From: Streptococcus sp. WB01_FAA12
GTDB taxonomy: Bacteria > Bacillota > Bacilli > Lactobacillales > Streptococcaceae
Assembly: GCF_012843315.1 (NCBI RefSeq)
Contig: NZ_JABAEX010000001.1
Location: forward strand, 682,001 to 746,000
Direction of reading: 5' to 3'
DNA: 64,000 nucleotides
Below are positions 45,978-55,130 of this stretch, piece after piece. The translations under genes were made by a program, and so were the position numbers. Within the stretch, counting starts at the first letter, position 1. Each line of letters opens with the position of its first letter. A model generated the notes under the pieces. That model was not told where the DNA came from. It did no database searches and saw nothing but the letters and a program-made list of their open reading frames with translations.

Positions 45978-47378
45978 TTATTTGATCAGTTCATAAATAG
46001 CTTCTGCATAGATTGCTGCTGCTCGGAAGAGATCGTCCAAGGCGATAAATTCGTTGGCTTGGTGCATGGTATCGATTGAGTCCGGGAACATGGCACCATA
46101 GGCAACGCCACGTTCCAGCAAGCGACCAAAGGTACCACCACCGATGACTTGCTCGTGACCTTTAAGACCAGTTTGTTTTTCATAAACATTCAACAAGGTT
46201 TGTACAAGTGGATCTTCCATTGGCACGTAGTGAGGTGTGTGACCGTGTTCAGAAAGGCTAACAGAAGCAACTGGCAAGTTTTCAAGGATTGACTTGATTT
46301 GCTCTGGGCTTGTTCCTTTTGGATAACGGAAGTTAAGGGCAATGGTATTGTCAGTACTTGTTTCATCAAAGCGGAAGACACCGGCATTCATAGAAAGGGC
46401 ACCCATCTTTTCATCTACATGAGCAACCTTGAGATTTGTACCCTCATGGTCATTCAAAAGAATCTTACCAGCGATGTCGAGGTAGTCTTTTGCAGGTCCT
46501 GCAAAGTCAAACTGACTGAGGAAGAGGGCCAGATAGGTCGCACCATTGACACCTGAAGCAGGCATAGCACCATGAGCTGATTTACCAATGATGGTCACCT
46601 TGTATTTGCCAGCTTCTTCTTTGATTTCTCCTCTGAGTTTGTGTTCTGCAACAAAGGCATCTAGTTTAGCTTGCAAGTCATCCAAGTCACCTGAAACGAC
46701 TGCTGTTGCTGATTCAGGTACCATGTTTTCACGCAAACCACCTGTGAAGCTGTGAAGGCGAGCTGCACCTGTATTTTCACCTGCAAAGTGGAGGTATTCA
46801 GTGATGTTCCCTTTTTCACCATTGATGATAGGGAATTCAGCATCTGGAGAGAAACCGAAGTCTGGTTTGGCTAGTCCTACATGTTCAAAGTAGTAGTCCA
46901 TGTCTGCCCAACCTGATTCTTCGTCTGTTCCGACGATGAAACGAACTTTTTTAGAAGTTGGAAGGCCCAATTCTTTGATGATTTTCAAACCATAGTAACA
47001 AGCAGTTGTAGGTCCCTTGTCATCGGAAGCACCACGCGCATAAAGGCGACCGTCTTTGATAGTTGGTGTATAAGGGTCCGTGTCCCAACCGCTACCAGCT
47101 GGCACCACGTCCATGTGAGCAAAGATTCCGAGAACTTCTTCTCCTTCACCAAACTCAAAATGTCCTGCGTAGTTATCAACATTCTTCGTTGGATAGCCAT
47201 CGCGGTCTGCGATTTCAAGGAATTTTTCCAAGGCTTTTACTGGCCCAGGTCCAAAAGGATGTTGCGCATCTACCTTGCTGTCGTCACGTTCTGAGTTGAT
47301 TTCCAAAAGGCTAAACAAGTCAGCCAAGAGGTCTTCTTTGCGTTTTTCTACTTCTGCTGTAAAATCAATTGCTGTCAT
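45978..47378 (-). CDS. pepV: dipeptidase PepV (M20 family)
   Basis: A 466-residue dizinc dipeptidase with an unusual single-chain lid domain. Zinc ligands are in FAHMDVVP, the GASDDKGP motif and TDEESGW, with a late His in the C-terminal catalytic part. It hydrolyses a broad range of dipeptides from oligopeptide uptake. First of a leftward cluster with the UDG-like and rhodanese genes. Confidence 0.94.
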   Translation of the reverse strand: MTAIDFTAEVEKRKEDLLADLFSLLEINSERDDSKVDAQHPFGPGPVKALEKFLEIADRDGYPTKNVDNYAGHFEFGEGEEVLGIFAHMDVVPAGSGWDTDPYTPTIKDGRLYARGASDDKGPTTACYYGLKIIKELGLPTSKKVRFIVGTDEESGWADMDYYFEHVGLAKPDFGFSPDAEFPIINGEKGNITEYLHFAGENTGAARLHSFTGGLRENMVPESATAVVSGDLDDLQAKLDAFVAEHKLRGEIKEEAGKYKVTIIGKSAHGAMPASGVNGATYLALFLSQFDFAGPAKDYLDIAGKILLNDHEGTNLKVAHVDEKMGALSMNAGVFRFDETSTDNTIALNFRYPKGTSPEQIKSILENLPVASVSLSEHGHTPHYVPMEDPLVQTLLNVYEKQTGLKGHEQVIGGGTFGRLLERGVAYGAMFPDSIDTMHQANEFIALDDLFRAAAIYAEAIYELIK

Positions 47379-47390
47379 TTTTTCTTCCTT

Positions 47391-47996
47391 CTATCTTTTC
47401 TCGATGATTTCATCCACTGGCAAGCGGTAGCTTGGTTCTAATTTCTCGTCTGTGTAACCTACAGTAATCAAAAGCTCAGGGCGGAATCGGTCTTCAATAT
47501 CCAAAACTTCGTTGGCTTTTGATTTGTCAAATCCAAGGATAATGTTAGAACCGATTCCCTGGTCTGTCAAAGCCAGAACCAAGTTCATAGCAACCAAACC
47601 TGCATTGAGGGCTAGGTAGTCGCTGACTTGTTGCTCACTGTAACGTGCAAATTCAGCAGGCAGATTCTTCATAAAATATTGAAGTTGCTCTTCTGAGAAA
47701 TTCTTTGCACCACCAACACGGGCAATCTTGCGGGCCCGTTTAGCAAGGTCCGTATCTGTAAACAAGGCAATGGTTACAGGTGCTGATGACACCTGCTCAA
47801 AGTTGGAACCATAAGCCAATTTTGCCAATTCAGCATTTTTCTCACGAACGACCACAAATTTCCATGGCTGGCTGTTGTGGGCACTTGGGGCTAAAGTTGC
47901 GATTTCAATAGCTGTGCGAACATCTTTGGGATCCACCGGCTTATCAATGAAATGCTTGGTCGCATGACGTTTTTTATTTAATTCAAGAAATTTCAT
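47391..47996 (-). CDS. nitroreductase-family oxidoreductase
   Basis: A 201-residue FMN-dependent reductase. FMN phosphate binding in LNKKRHATKHF and the signature LAPSAHNSQPWKFVVV are present, with a C-terminal IGSNIILGF motif. Physiological substrate unknown. It is 12 bases upstream of pepV and may be co-transcribed. Confidence 0.88.
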   Translation of the reverse strand: MKFLELNKKRHATKHFIDKPVDPKDVRTAIEIATLAPSAHNSQPWKFVVVREKNAELAKLAYGSNFEQVSSAPVTIALFTDTDLAKRARKIARVGGAKNFSEEQLQYFMKNLPAEFARYSEQQVSDYLALNAGLVAMNLVLALTDQGIGSNIILGFDKSKANEVLDIEDRFRPELLITVGYTDEKLEPSYRLPVDEIIEKR

Positions 47997-48150
47997 AATC
48001 GATTTCCTTTTCTAATTCTACTGCTTCCATTCTACCATAATTTGAAAGAGCTTGCAGGGATTTTTCATAGAGTTAGTACTTCTTTCAAACTCTCTGCTAT
48101 TAATTTGGAGCTATTTAAGTAGGTATCGCTTTAGATTTGAAGCAATCAAA

Positions 48151-48174
48151 AAGCAGGTGATCGAACACCTACTT
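48151..48174 (-). terminator. terminator of the 48182 lipoprotein gene
   Basis: AAGTAGGTG and CACCTGCTT pair around a six-base loop on the minus strand and are followed by TTTTGATT. Seven bases after the stop. Confidence 0.85.
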
Positions 48175-48181
48175 TCTTATA

Positions 48182-48706
48182 TTATTGACCAGATGTGTAT
48201 GGAGCAATTGCTTTATAAGCCGCTTCCAGCGCTTTCTTCATTGTGTCACGTCCAGTTTTCAACTGTTGAACAAATAGAGTACGAGTTTGTTCTGGCACTA
48301 CTGTATCATCAGAACCAATACTTGAAAGGCTTTCGTTAAATGACTCTCTTACAGTCTCCATAGACTTAAGCGCTGGTTCAACTTGGGCGTTATATGCTTC
48401 TTTTCCACTCTCTGGAATTTTTTCCCCAATTTCAACTGCATGCTTTTTATAATTGTCGACTAGTTTACCAAAGACTTTCTTCACATCTCCAACAGTTTTA
48501 GCATTGTCAATTTCTTCATCGGTGATCAAAACAACCTCATTATTTTCTGTCTTTGAACTAGACGTTGTTGATGAAGTCTCTGAAGAAGAAGTTTGTTCTA
48601 CAGAGCTTGAAGTCTTAGTCGAAGAATCAGACGTTGTTTTCCCTGAACATGCTGCTAAAACAACAACAGATAAAAGTGCCATACTGGCTGTAATAATTTT
48701 CTTCAT
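48182..48706 (-). CDS. lipoprotein with Ser/Thr-rich linker, unknown function
   Basis: 174 residues from ATG 48706 (AAAGGAG upstream). Signal peptide with lipobox LAAC and lipidated Cys20, then about 45 residues rich in Ser/Thr/Glu, then a helical domain of about 110 residues. No family recognised. The Ser/Thr linker would place the helical domain away from the membrane within the cell wall. It ends at its own terminator. Confidence 0.82.
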   Translation of the reverse strand: MKKIITASMALLSVVVLAACSGKTTSDSSTKTSSSVEQTSSSETSSTTSSSKTENNEVVLITDEEIDNAKTVGDVKKVFGKLVDNYKKHAVEIGEKIPESGKEAYNAQVEPALKSMETVRESFNESLSSIGSDDTVVPEQTRTLFVQQLKTGRDTMKKALEAAYKAIAPYTSGQ

Positions 48707-48856
48707 AATGTTCTCCTTTATATTAAGAATTAAGTTCATTGTATAACAAAATAATTTCAATGTCAAACTTTAGCTAAGCCATCTTTTCTTCCTGATCGTC
48801 TGACTCTTTTCTAAGCAATTCGGCTACCACCTCACTTCAAATTAAGGGCGTCCATT

Positions 48857-49702
48857 TTATTTCTCACTTTGCAAAAAATCAAAATAATTCTTCACATCCT
48901 CTACATACCCGTGCTTTTCGATTAAACTAGCCAAAAGTTCCAAATTGTGCCCCTGATAGTTGTCTTCTCGTCGTAGCTCTTCATACATTTCGATAAAGGG
49001 AAGCCCCTTGGACTTGGCCAATTCTAACTCCGCTTCATAATCATAAGAAACTTTTCGAAATAGAATATTTACCAATTCCCCATCTTCCACTTCTATCACG
49101 GCATACTGGGCACGGTGATTTTTTAATGCCTCCCAATTAAAATAGGGCATGCCAATCGATCCTGGATTGATGATTTGTTGCCCTTGACTGCCATAACGAA
49201 GCAACTGCTTGTGGACATGACCATAGACTGCCACGTCCGTTTCCGCATCTAGCAGTTGGTCAAATTTATCTGTATCATTCCCAACCAGTAGGTCCCCACC
49301 ATAGTTTTTTTCAGGTAAATTATGAGAGAGAGAAAAGCGCAGTCCGTCAACTTCTTTCTTTTCCAGCATAGGTAAGTTTCGTAGCCAGACAATCGTTGCA
49401 GGATCCATTCGCTCCATCAAAAACTGGGTCATGCGCATTGACTGGATTTCTTGTGGGTCTTCTAAGCCATATTGCCCATCTAAAGCCTCAAGGACACAAT
49501 CATCCCAATTGCCTCGAACACTTGCCGTGATAGGAAGATTCTTTAGCAGAGCAACCAGATCATTTGCACCTGGACCAGGAAGAAAAATATCTCCCATAAG
49601 CCAATATTCACTAGCTCCTTGAGTTTTAGCATCTGCAATTACTGCTTCTAAGGCTGTCGCATTACCATGAATATCTGATAAAATTGCGATTTTATGGATC
49701 AT
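48857..49702 (-). CDS. metallophosphoesterase, YfcE-like (paralogue 1)
   Basis: A 281-residue calcineurin-like phosphoesterase. Metal-binding motifs are [21 protein letters not shown], a His in [11 protein letters not shown] and [11 protein letters not shown]. It is similar in length and order to the 63015-63857 protein, so the two are paralogues. It could hydrolyse phosphodiesters or nucleotides; none is shown. The ATG overlaps the uvrC stop by 11 bases, so they are one transcription unit. Confidence 0.88.
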   Translation of the reverse strand: MIHKIAILSDIHGNATALEAVIADAKTQGASEYWLMGDIFLPGPGANDLVALLKNLPITASVRGNWDDCVLEALDGQYGLEDPQEIQSMRMTQFLMERMDPATIVWLRNLPMLEKKEVDGLRFSLSHNLPEKNYGGDLLVGNDTDKFDQLLDAETDVAVYGHVHKQLLRYGSQGQQIINPGSIGMPYFNWEALKNHRAQYAVIEVEDGELVNILFRKVSYDYEAELELAKSKGLPFIEMYEELRREDNYQGHNLELLASLIEKHGYVEDVKNYFDFLQSEK

Positions 49703-51539
49703 GATGGTTTCCTTCCGTTTGGTAATCTACTCTCTCTTCCGCTACTTGAGCCAATTCCACTTCTTCCTGCGGGTTCAACTTCCTCTGCACAGCCTCTGCG
49801 ACAGCTCTTGGCACCCCAACTTCGACAATCTCATCCACACTGGCTTCCTTGATTTTAGTGAGAGATTTAAAATGCTTCATAAGATTCTGCTTGCGTTTAG
49901 GTCCCAGACCGTCAATCCCATCCAGTTGTGATGAAAAAGAATTTTTTGAGCGCAGTTGACGGTGGAAGGTGATGGCAAAGCGGTGCACCTCATCTTGGAT
50001 GCGTTGGAGGAGGAAAAATTCCTGAGAATTGCGAGATAACTCCACCACTTCCAGTGGATCTCCAAAGAGCAGTTCATGGGTTTGGTGCTTGTCATTTTTT
50101 TGCAGCCCAGCAATCGGAATGTCCAAGCCCAGCTCCTCTTGAATGACTTGCTTAGCGATATTGACCTGACCTTGTCCCCCATCGATGACAATCAAATCTG
50201 GCGGAGTCAAGCTCTCACGCTGAACTCGGTCATAGCGTCTGCGAATGACTTCTCTCATACTGGCATAGTCGTCTGGACCCACAACCGTTTTTATCTTGTA
50301 CTTTCGGTAATCCTTCTTACTGGGTTTTCCATTGACAAAGACCACCATGGCAGACACCGGACTTGTTCCCATGATATTAGAGTTATCGAAGGACTCGATG
50401 CGAACTGGGGTCGGGATTTGGAGCAAACGTCCCAGATTTTCAATAGCTCCCTGGGTCTTTTCGACAGATTTTTCTAGCAGGTTGAATTTCTGCTCCAGAC
50501 TAACACGAGCATTTTTTATGGCTAGATTGACCAGCTGTTTTTTCTCTCCACGCTGGGGTTTGAGAATCTTGGTATCTACCAAGGCCTTAACAGCTTCTTC
50601 ATCGATATCCTGCGGAATCAGTACCTCATTAGGAACCAGATGAGATTTTTCTTGATAGAATTGTCCCACGTAGGTCAAGAAGTCCTCATCCGGATCATTG
50701 TAGTAGGGGAAGAGATTGACGTCTCGCTCGATGAGCTTGCCCTGACGGACAAAGAAAACCTGCACACACATCCAGCCCTTGTCCACATAGTAGCCAAAGA
50801 CATCACGGTTTTGGAGATCCTTGGCCATAACCCGTTGCTTGGTCCGAAGAGTGCCAATGGCCTGAATCAGGTCACGGTATTCCGCCGCACGTTCAAACTC
50901 CATATTTTGCGCTGCCACTGCCATTTTACTCTTGAGGTCATCGATGATTTTGTCATCCTGCCCTTTTAAGAAGTCAGAAACCTCCTGAGCCATGGACTTG
51001 AAATAGGACTCATCCTTCTTACAGATAGTGTGGGCCATACATTGACCGATATGATAATAAAAACAGACCTTAGACGGCGGATTGGTACACTTACGAAAAG
51101 GGAAAATCCGATCCAAGAGTCGCTTGATTTCATTGGCGGCCCCCACATCGGGATAAGGTCCAAAATAAAGACCTCCATCCTTCTTGACTTGACGGGTGAT
51201 AATCAAACGAGGATAGCGCTCATTGGTAATCTTGATGAACGGATAGGACTTATCATCCTTGAGCATGATATTGTACTTTGGCTTGTTTTCCTTGATCAGG
51301 TTGATTTCTAGGAGAAGTGCCTCAATATTGGACTCAGTAACGATAAATTCAAAATCTACAATTTCAGACACCAAGGCCTCTGTTTTGGTATCATGACTGC
51401 CACGGAAATAGGAGCGCACACGGTTGCGCAGATTTTTAGCCTTTCCTACATAGATAATGGTGCCGTTTTTATCCTTGTGAATGTAGCAACCGGGGCTGGT
51501 CGGCAAGAGCTCTAGTTTTGATTTGATCAAGTTGTTCAT
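49692..51539 (-). CDS. uvrC: excinuclease ABC subunit C
   Basis: 615 residues from ATG 51539. GIY-YIG nuclease domain ([25 protein letters not shown], first 90 residues), a UvrB-binding segment around 200-235, the RNase H-like nuclease with DGGQGQ and two C-terminal HhH motifs. It makes both incisions in nucleotide-excision repair. The promoter -10 lies six bases before the ATG, indicating a leaderless mRNA. Confidence 0.96.
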   Translation of the reverse strand: MNNLIKSKLELLPTSPGCYIHKDKNGTIIYVGKAKNLRNRVRSYFRGSHDTKTEALVSEIVDFEFIVTESNIEALLLEINLIKENKPKYNIMLKDDKSYPFIKITNERYPRLIITRQVKKDGGLYFGPYPDVGAANEIKRLLDRIFPFRKCTNPPSKVCFYYHIGQCMAHTICKKDESYFKSMAQEVSDFLKGQDDKIIDDLKSKMAVAAQNMEFERAAEYRDLIQAIGTLRTKQRVMAKDLQNRDVFGYYVDKGWMCVQVFFVRQGKLIERDVNLFPYYNDPDEDFLTYVGQFYQEKSHLVPNEVLIPQDIDEEAVKALVDTKILKPQRGEKKQLVNLAIKNARVSLEQKFNLLEKSVEKTQGAIENLGRLLQIPTPVRIESFDNSNIMGTSPVSAMVVFVNGKPSKKDYRKYKIKTVVGPDDYASMREVIRRRYDRVQRESLTPPDLIVIDGGQGQVNIAKQVIQEELGLDIPIAGLQKNDKHQTHELLFGDPLEVVELSRNSQEFFLLQRIQDEVHRFAITFHRQLRSKNSFSSQLDGIDGLGPKRKQNLMKHFKSLTKIKEASVDEIVEVGVPRAVAEAVQRKLNPQEEVELAQVAEERVDYQTEGNHHDP

Positions 51540-51545
51540 AGTTCC

Positions 51546-51554
51546 ATTATAGCA
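51546..51554 (-). promoter_or_regulatory. uvrC extended -10 abutting the start codon
   Basis: On the minus strand TGC-TATAAT (complement of 51546-51554). The next six bases are GGAACT and then the ATG, so transcription would start at the ATG itself. No convincing -35 is present. Confidence 0.55.
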
Positions 51555-51578
51555 AAAAGGCCGTGACAGGACGAACAA

Positions 51579-51611
51579 AAAGCCCCACCAACCGTTTGAT
51601 GGAGGAGCTTT
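51579..51611 (-). terminator. terminator of the matrixin-like protease gene
   Basis: AAAGCTCCTCCA and TGGTGGGGCTTT pair around a nine-base loop and are followed by TTGTT on the minus strand. It lies about 28 bases after the protease stop. Confidence 0.8.
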
Positions 51612-51639
51612 GATTTCTTTCGGATTGCACCGACTTTAT

Positions 51640-52341
51640 CTAGTCGCTACTGGTATAAAGTTCTTGAACAGCCTTCACATCCTGAGGCTGAATCCCATAG
51701 TAGGAGCCTGCCGGCTGCATAACAGAAGTCTCGTTAGTATGATCCAATCCGATGGCATGTCCCAGCTCGTGCTCCGCTGTATGCACGATCCGTTCATAGG
51801 AATATCCATAACTTGGATTGGATAGATAATAATGATTTAGGCGAACTGTTACAGATATAAATTGATTGGTCAACAGATTGGTTTGGCTCTCGGCTTGGCC
51901 AGCTACAGCTGTCGTTCCATCATTCATTTCACTTGCCACAATATCTGCCTGGCTAGGATCCGCAACCACCTCAAAGGTAAAGGCTCCCGTTTGATTCCAG
52001 TTTTTTATGGCTTCTGCATAGGCACCTTGGAAGGTCTCATCCATTTGAGGCTCAATATAGATGCGGGCTGAAGCCTGAGCCCACTTGCCTTCCGCGTGTT
52101 GGTGACTGTCTATCTGAGACAAGACTTCCAGCCTTCCCGTTTCCTTCCATTGATTCCAGCCACCTTGACCAATCTGGCTCATTTTTTCAACCTGATTGAT
52201 CGCAGAATGAAAATCACCTGTCAGATACCAAACTACTCCAAAGGCAAGGAGAACGATGATAACCAAGGTCCAAACCAGACGCCAGAAGAAACGCCAAATG
52301 CCCAAAAGAAATCGGAAGAATAATCGAACAATCCAGAACAT
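51640..52341 (-). CDS. membrane-anchored matrixin-like zinc metalloprotease
   Basis: A 233-residue protein: basic, Trp/Phe-rich N-terminus and one TM helix (about 20-40), then an extracellular domain. Zinc motif His191-Glu192-x-x-His195-x(5)-His201 (HELGHAIGLDH) is followed by a Met-turn (SVMQPAG) near 208, as in matrixins and other metzincins. The protein is small, so it is a minimal catalytic domain. Substrate unknown; surface proteolysis or cell-wall remodelling are possibilities. Monocistronic. Confidence 0.85.
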   Translation of the reverse strand: MFWIVRLFFRFLLGIWRFFWRLVWTLVIIVLLAFGVVWYLTGDFHSAINQVEKMSQIGQGGWNQWKETGRLEVLSQIDSHQHAEGKWAQASARIYIEPQMDETFQGAYAEAIKNWNQTGAFTFEVVADPSQADIVASEMNDGTTAVAGQAESQTNLLTNQFISVTVRLNHYYLSNPSYGYSYERIVHTAEHELGHAIGLDHTNETSVMQPAGSYYGIQPQDVKAVQELYTSSD

Positions 52342-52446
52342 GACACTCCACCTTTCATAAAAATAAGAATCTATCTTAAAATCAATGGTCTCCCATAATC
52401 AAGATAGATTCTCTATTTTACTCAAAAAACTGAAAAAAACCTAAAA

Positions 52447-53226
52447 CTAAGATAAGCGCTCTTCCAAAACAAAGTTAATTGGTAGAGTAGCTAAAAAACG
52501 CTCCAATTGTTTTTCCCAGTAGTACCACTCGTGAGTGCCAGCACTATGACTATAGGTCACTTCAAAACCAAGCTTTTTGAGGTTTTTCACAGCGAGGTTA
52601 TTGGCTGAGTAGAGATAGTCTTGTTCACCACACCAAGCCCAAAGTTTGGTTTTTTTATCCGATTTCGCAGCGATACTTTCAAGCGAATGAGGGCTAGCTG
52701 TCCAATCTTTGATTTCTCCAAAAACTCCTCTCCAGTAGGCAAGAGAGCCCAAATCCTGACTTTCAGGAGAAAATTCTTGAAAGCTGAGTGCACCAGAAAA
52801 ACTAGCTGCATGAGAAAAACGATTGGTTGCGAGAGCTAGCTTGAAGGAACCATAGCCACCCATAGAGAGACCTGCAATGAAGGTCTTTTCTCGCTTGCTG
52901 GTCATATTGGGGAAGAAACGTTTCATAACCTGAGGTAACTCTTCTGCTAGAGCAGTAAAGTAGTCAAAACCATACTGGGTATCTGTGTACCAGCCATTGC
53001 TAGTATTGGGCATGATAACAATGAGATTGGTGCCTCGCAACAAGCGCTCGACATTGGTTCGCTTGAGCCAGCTATTCTGATTTCCTGACATTCCATGCAA
53101 AAGATAAAGGACAGGAATATCTTTACAATCTGGTTCAGTTACCCGACTGGCATCTGGATAGAGCACAGTAACGCCCCACTCCATATCCAAAACTTCAGAG
53201 TAATACTCAATATTCATAACTGCCAT
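52447..53226 (-). CDS. estA: tributyrin esterase EstA (alpha/beta hydrolase)
   Basis: A 259-residue esterase of the S-formylglutathione/feruloyl-esterase-like group. The oxyanion region is LLHGMSGN and the nucleophile is Ser121 in [10 protein letters not shown]; the catalytic His lies in AGTHEWYYW and a candidate Asp in [10 protein letters not shown]. The pneumococcal EstA hydrolyses short-chain esters and has been reported to remove O-acetyl groups from sialic acids. It precedes the uvrC block as in pneumococcus. Confidence 0.9.
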   Translation of the reverse strand: MAVMNIEYYSEVLDMEWGVTVLYPDASRVTEPDCKDIPVLYLLHGMSGNQNSWLKRTNVERLLRGTNLIVIMPNTSNGWYTDTQYGFDYFTALAEELPQVMKRFFPNMTSKREKTFIAGLSMGGYGSFKLALATNRFSHAASFSGALSFQEFSPESQDLGSLAYWRGVFGEIKDWTASPHSLESIAAKSDKKTKLWAWCGEQDYLYSANNLAVKNLKKLGFEVTYSHSAGTHEWYYWEKQLERFLATLPINFVLEERLS

Positions 53227-53252
53227 GGTTGTCTCCTTTTACTATTCTATAA

Positions 53253-53277
53253 GAAAAAGCCGAATTTCGACTTTTTC
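53253..53277 (-). terminator. terminator of the RNase J gene
   Basis: GAAAAAGTCGAA and TTCGGCTTTTTC form a near-perfect stem. T-rich sequence follows on the minus strand. It separates the 53295 gene from estA. Confidence 0.75.
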
Positions 53278-53294
53278 TGTAGGTATGCTGCTTA

Positions 53295-54956
53295 TTATTT
53301 GGCTTCCATCACGACTGGCAAGATTGCTGGGCGACGCTTGGTTTGATCAAAGAGGTACTTGGTCAGATTATCACGAACCTTACCTTTGAGATCTGCCCAG
53401 TCAAAATCATCACCTTGAAGATATTCTTCTACCGTTTGGTTAATCAATTCAGAACTTTCACGGAGAATATCACGGCTCTTCTTGAGATAAACAAATCCAC
53501 GCGTATGGACGCGAGCCTTAGCCACAATTTTCTTCTCACGACGGTTGACAGTGATAGCCACGATAAAAATCCCATCCTCTGACAAGACTTTACGGTCACG
53601 AAGGACAACATTTCCAACATCTCCGATAGCATTTCCGTCAATCAAGACATCACCTGCAGAAACTGATCCAGCTGGGACAAAGTCTCCATGTTCATAGGAC
53701 ATGGTGGTTCCCTTTTTAGGAATGAAAATACGCTCTGGTAACATTCCAACCGCCATGGCAGCCTTGGCATGCGCATCTAACTCACGGTATTCCCCTTGGA
53801 TAGGGAAGAGATACTTGGGTTGCAAGAGATTGATCATCAACTGCAGATCACGCGCATTCCCGTGTCCTGATACTCGCAAACTTTGGGTAATGAGTTTCAC
53901 TACACCACCAGCTTGGTAGATCATATTTTCCACACGCGCCATGACAGCTTCTTTAGCGATAGATGGAGTCGTTACGATATAAACTAGGTCACCGTCCTTG
54001 ATTTCTACATAGCGATGGCGACCGATGGACATCTTACGAAGGCCATTAATAGGCTCACCCATACGACCAGTCTCAAGGATAATCAACTCATGGTCTTCAA
54101 ATCGAGACATTTCTTTGGGTTTGATCAAGAGACTTTCGTTGGCTAGAGACAATTTTTTGAGTCGAATCGCTGTTCGAACAATATTTTCAACATCAAATCC
54201 CGTCAAAACAACTCGACGACCTGTATCCGCAGCAGCATCAAAGACCTGCTGGATACGAGAGAGGTTGCTGGCAACTGCCGCAACGATGATACGACCTTCC
54301 CAGTCCGCAATGGTCTGGGTAATTTCATCCCCAACTTCACTCTCACCCGCTACCTGGATATTGCTGTCCGCATTCGCCGAGTCACTAAGAAGAGCTAAGA
54401 CACCTTCGCGGCCAATCTCCGCCAAACGACCAAAATCCGTCGCATAGGATTTACTAGCCGTCTGGTCAAATTTGAAGTCACCTGTATAAACGATGCTACC
54501 TTCACTTGATTTCAAGACAACTCCCAAACTTTCTGGGATAGAGTGAGTTGTACGGAAGAAGGAAACCACAGTCCCTCCAAAATCAATCTCTGTATCCTCA
54601 TCTATCACATGGAAGTCATTGAATTTCTTGACCGTATCATTTCCTTTGACAAAGAGCTTCGCCAACTCGATAGTCAACTCAGAGCCAAACACAGGTACCT
54701 TAGCCTCTGCCAAGAGATAAGGCAGAGCACCAATGGCATCCGCATGTCCGTGGGTCAAGAAAACCCCAGCGATACGATCGCTATTTTCAAAAAGGTAATC
54801 CATGTTTGGAATGACGACATCAACTCCAAGTTGTTCATTTTCAGGGTATTTAAGCCCTGCATCCAAAACAAAAATAGATCCATTGATCTCAGCAATGTAC
54901 ATATTTTTCCCGTTTTCACGCACACCACCTAGTGTTGTTAAACTGATATTACTCAT
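53295..54956 (-). CDS. rnjB: RNase J2-type ribonuclease
   Basis: A 553-residue beta-lactamase/beta-CASP protein. The normal metal motif HxHxDH reads His69-Gly-His71-Ala-Asp73-Ala74 here, so the final His is missing. RNase J1 has HGHEDH. This pattern fits the less active J2 paralogue that associates with J1. Length, the C-terminal domain and the position next to estA match the pneumococcal rnjB locus. The gene might instead be annotated as rnjA by generic pipelines. Confidence 0.88.
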   Translation of the reverse strand: MSNISLTTLGGVRENGKNMYIAEINGSIFVLDAGLKYPENEQLGVDVVIPNMDYLFENSDRIAGVFLTHGHADAIGALPYLLAEAKVPVFGSELTIELAKLFVKGNDTVKKFNDFHVIDEDTEIDFGGTVVSFFRTTHSIPESLGVVLKSSEGSIVYTGDFKFDQTASKSYATDFGRLAEIGREGVLALLSDSANADSNIQVAGESEVGDEITQTIADWEGRIIVAAVASNLSRIQQVFDAAADTGRRVVLTGFDVENIVRTAIRLKKLSLANESLLIKPKEMSRFEDHELIILETGRMGEPINGLRKMSIGRHRYVEIKDGDLVYIVTTPSIAKEAVMARVENMIYQAGGVVKLITQSLRVSGHGNARDLQLMINLLQPKYLFPIQGEYRELDAHAKAAMAVGMLPERIFIPKKGTTMSYEHGDFVPAGSVSAGDVLIDGNAIGDVGNVVLRDRKVLSEDGIFIVAITVNRREKKIVAKARVHTRGFVYLKKSRDILRESSELINQTVEEYLQGDDFDWADLKGKVRDNLTKYLFDQTKRRPAILPVVMEAK

Positions 54957-55098
54957 TTTTCCTCCGAAACCTTAGTTTATCTTGATTATAGGGTGGATTT
55001 ACCCTCTTATTCTAAAAGCTCTAAAACTTTCAGCCGAATCTTTTCCTACCATTATACCATTTTTTTGATGATTTTCAAAATGAAGATTTGTTTCCAAA

Positions 55099-55122
55099 AA
55101 AGAGCTGGTTGCCCAACTCTTT
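55099..55122 (-). terminator. terminator of recJ
   Basis: AAAGAGTTGG and CCAGCTCTTT pair around GCAA with one mismatch and are followed by TTTT on the minus strand. Nine bases after the recJ stop. Confidence 0.82.
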
Positions 55123-55130
55123 CCTATCTT

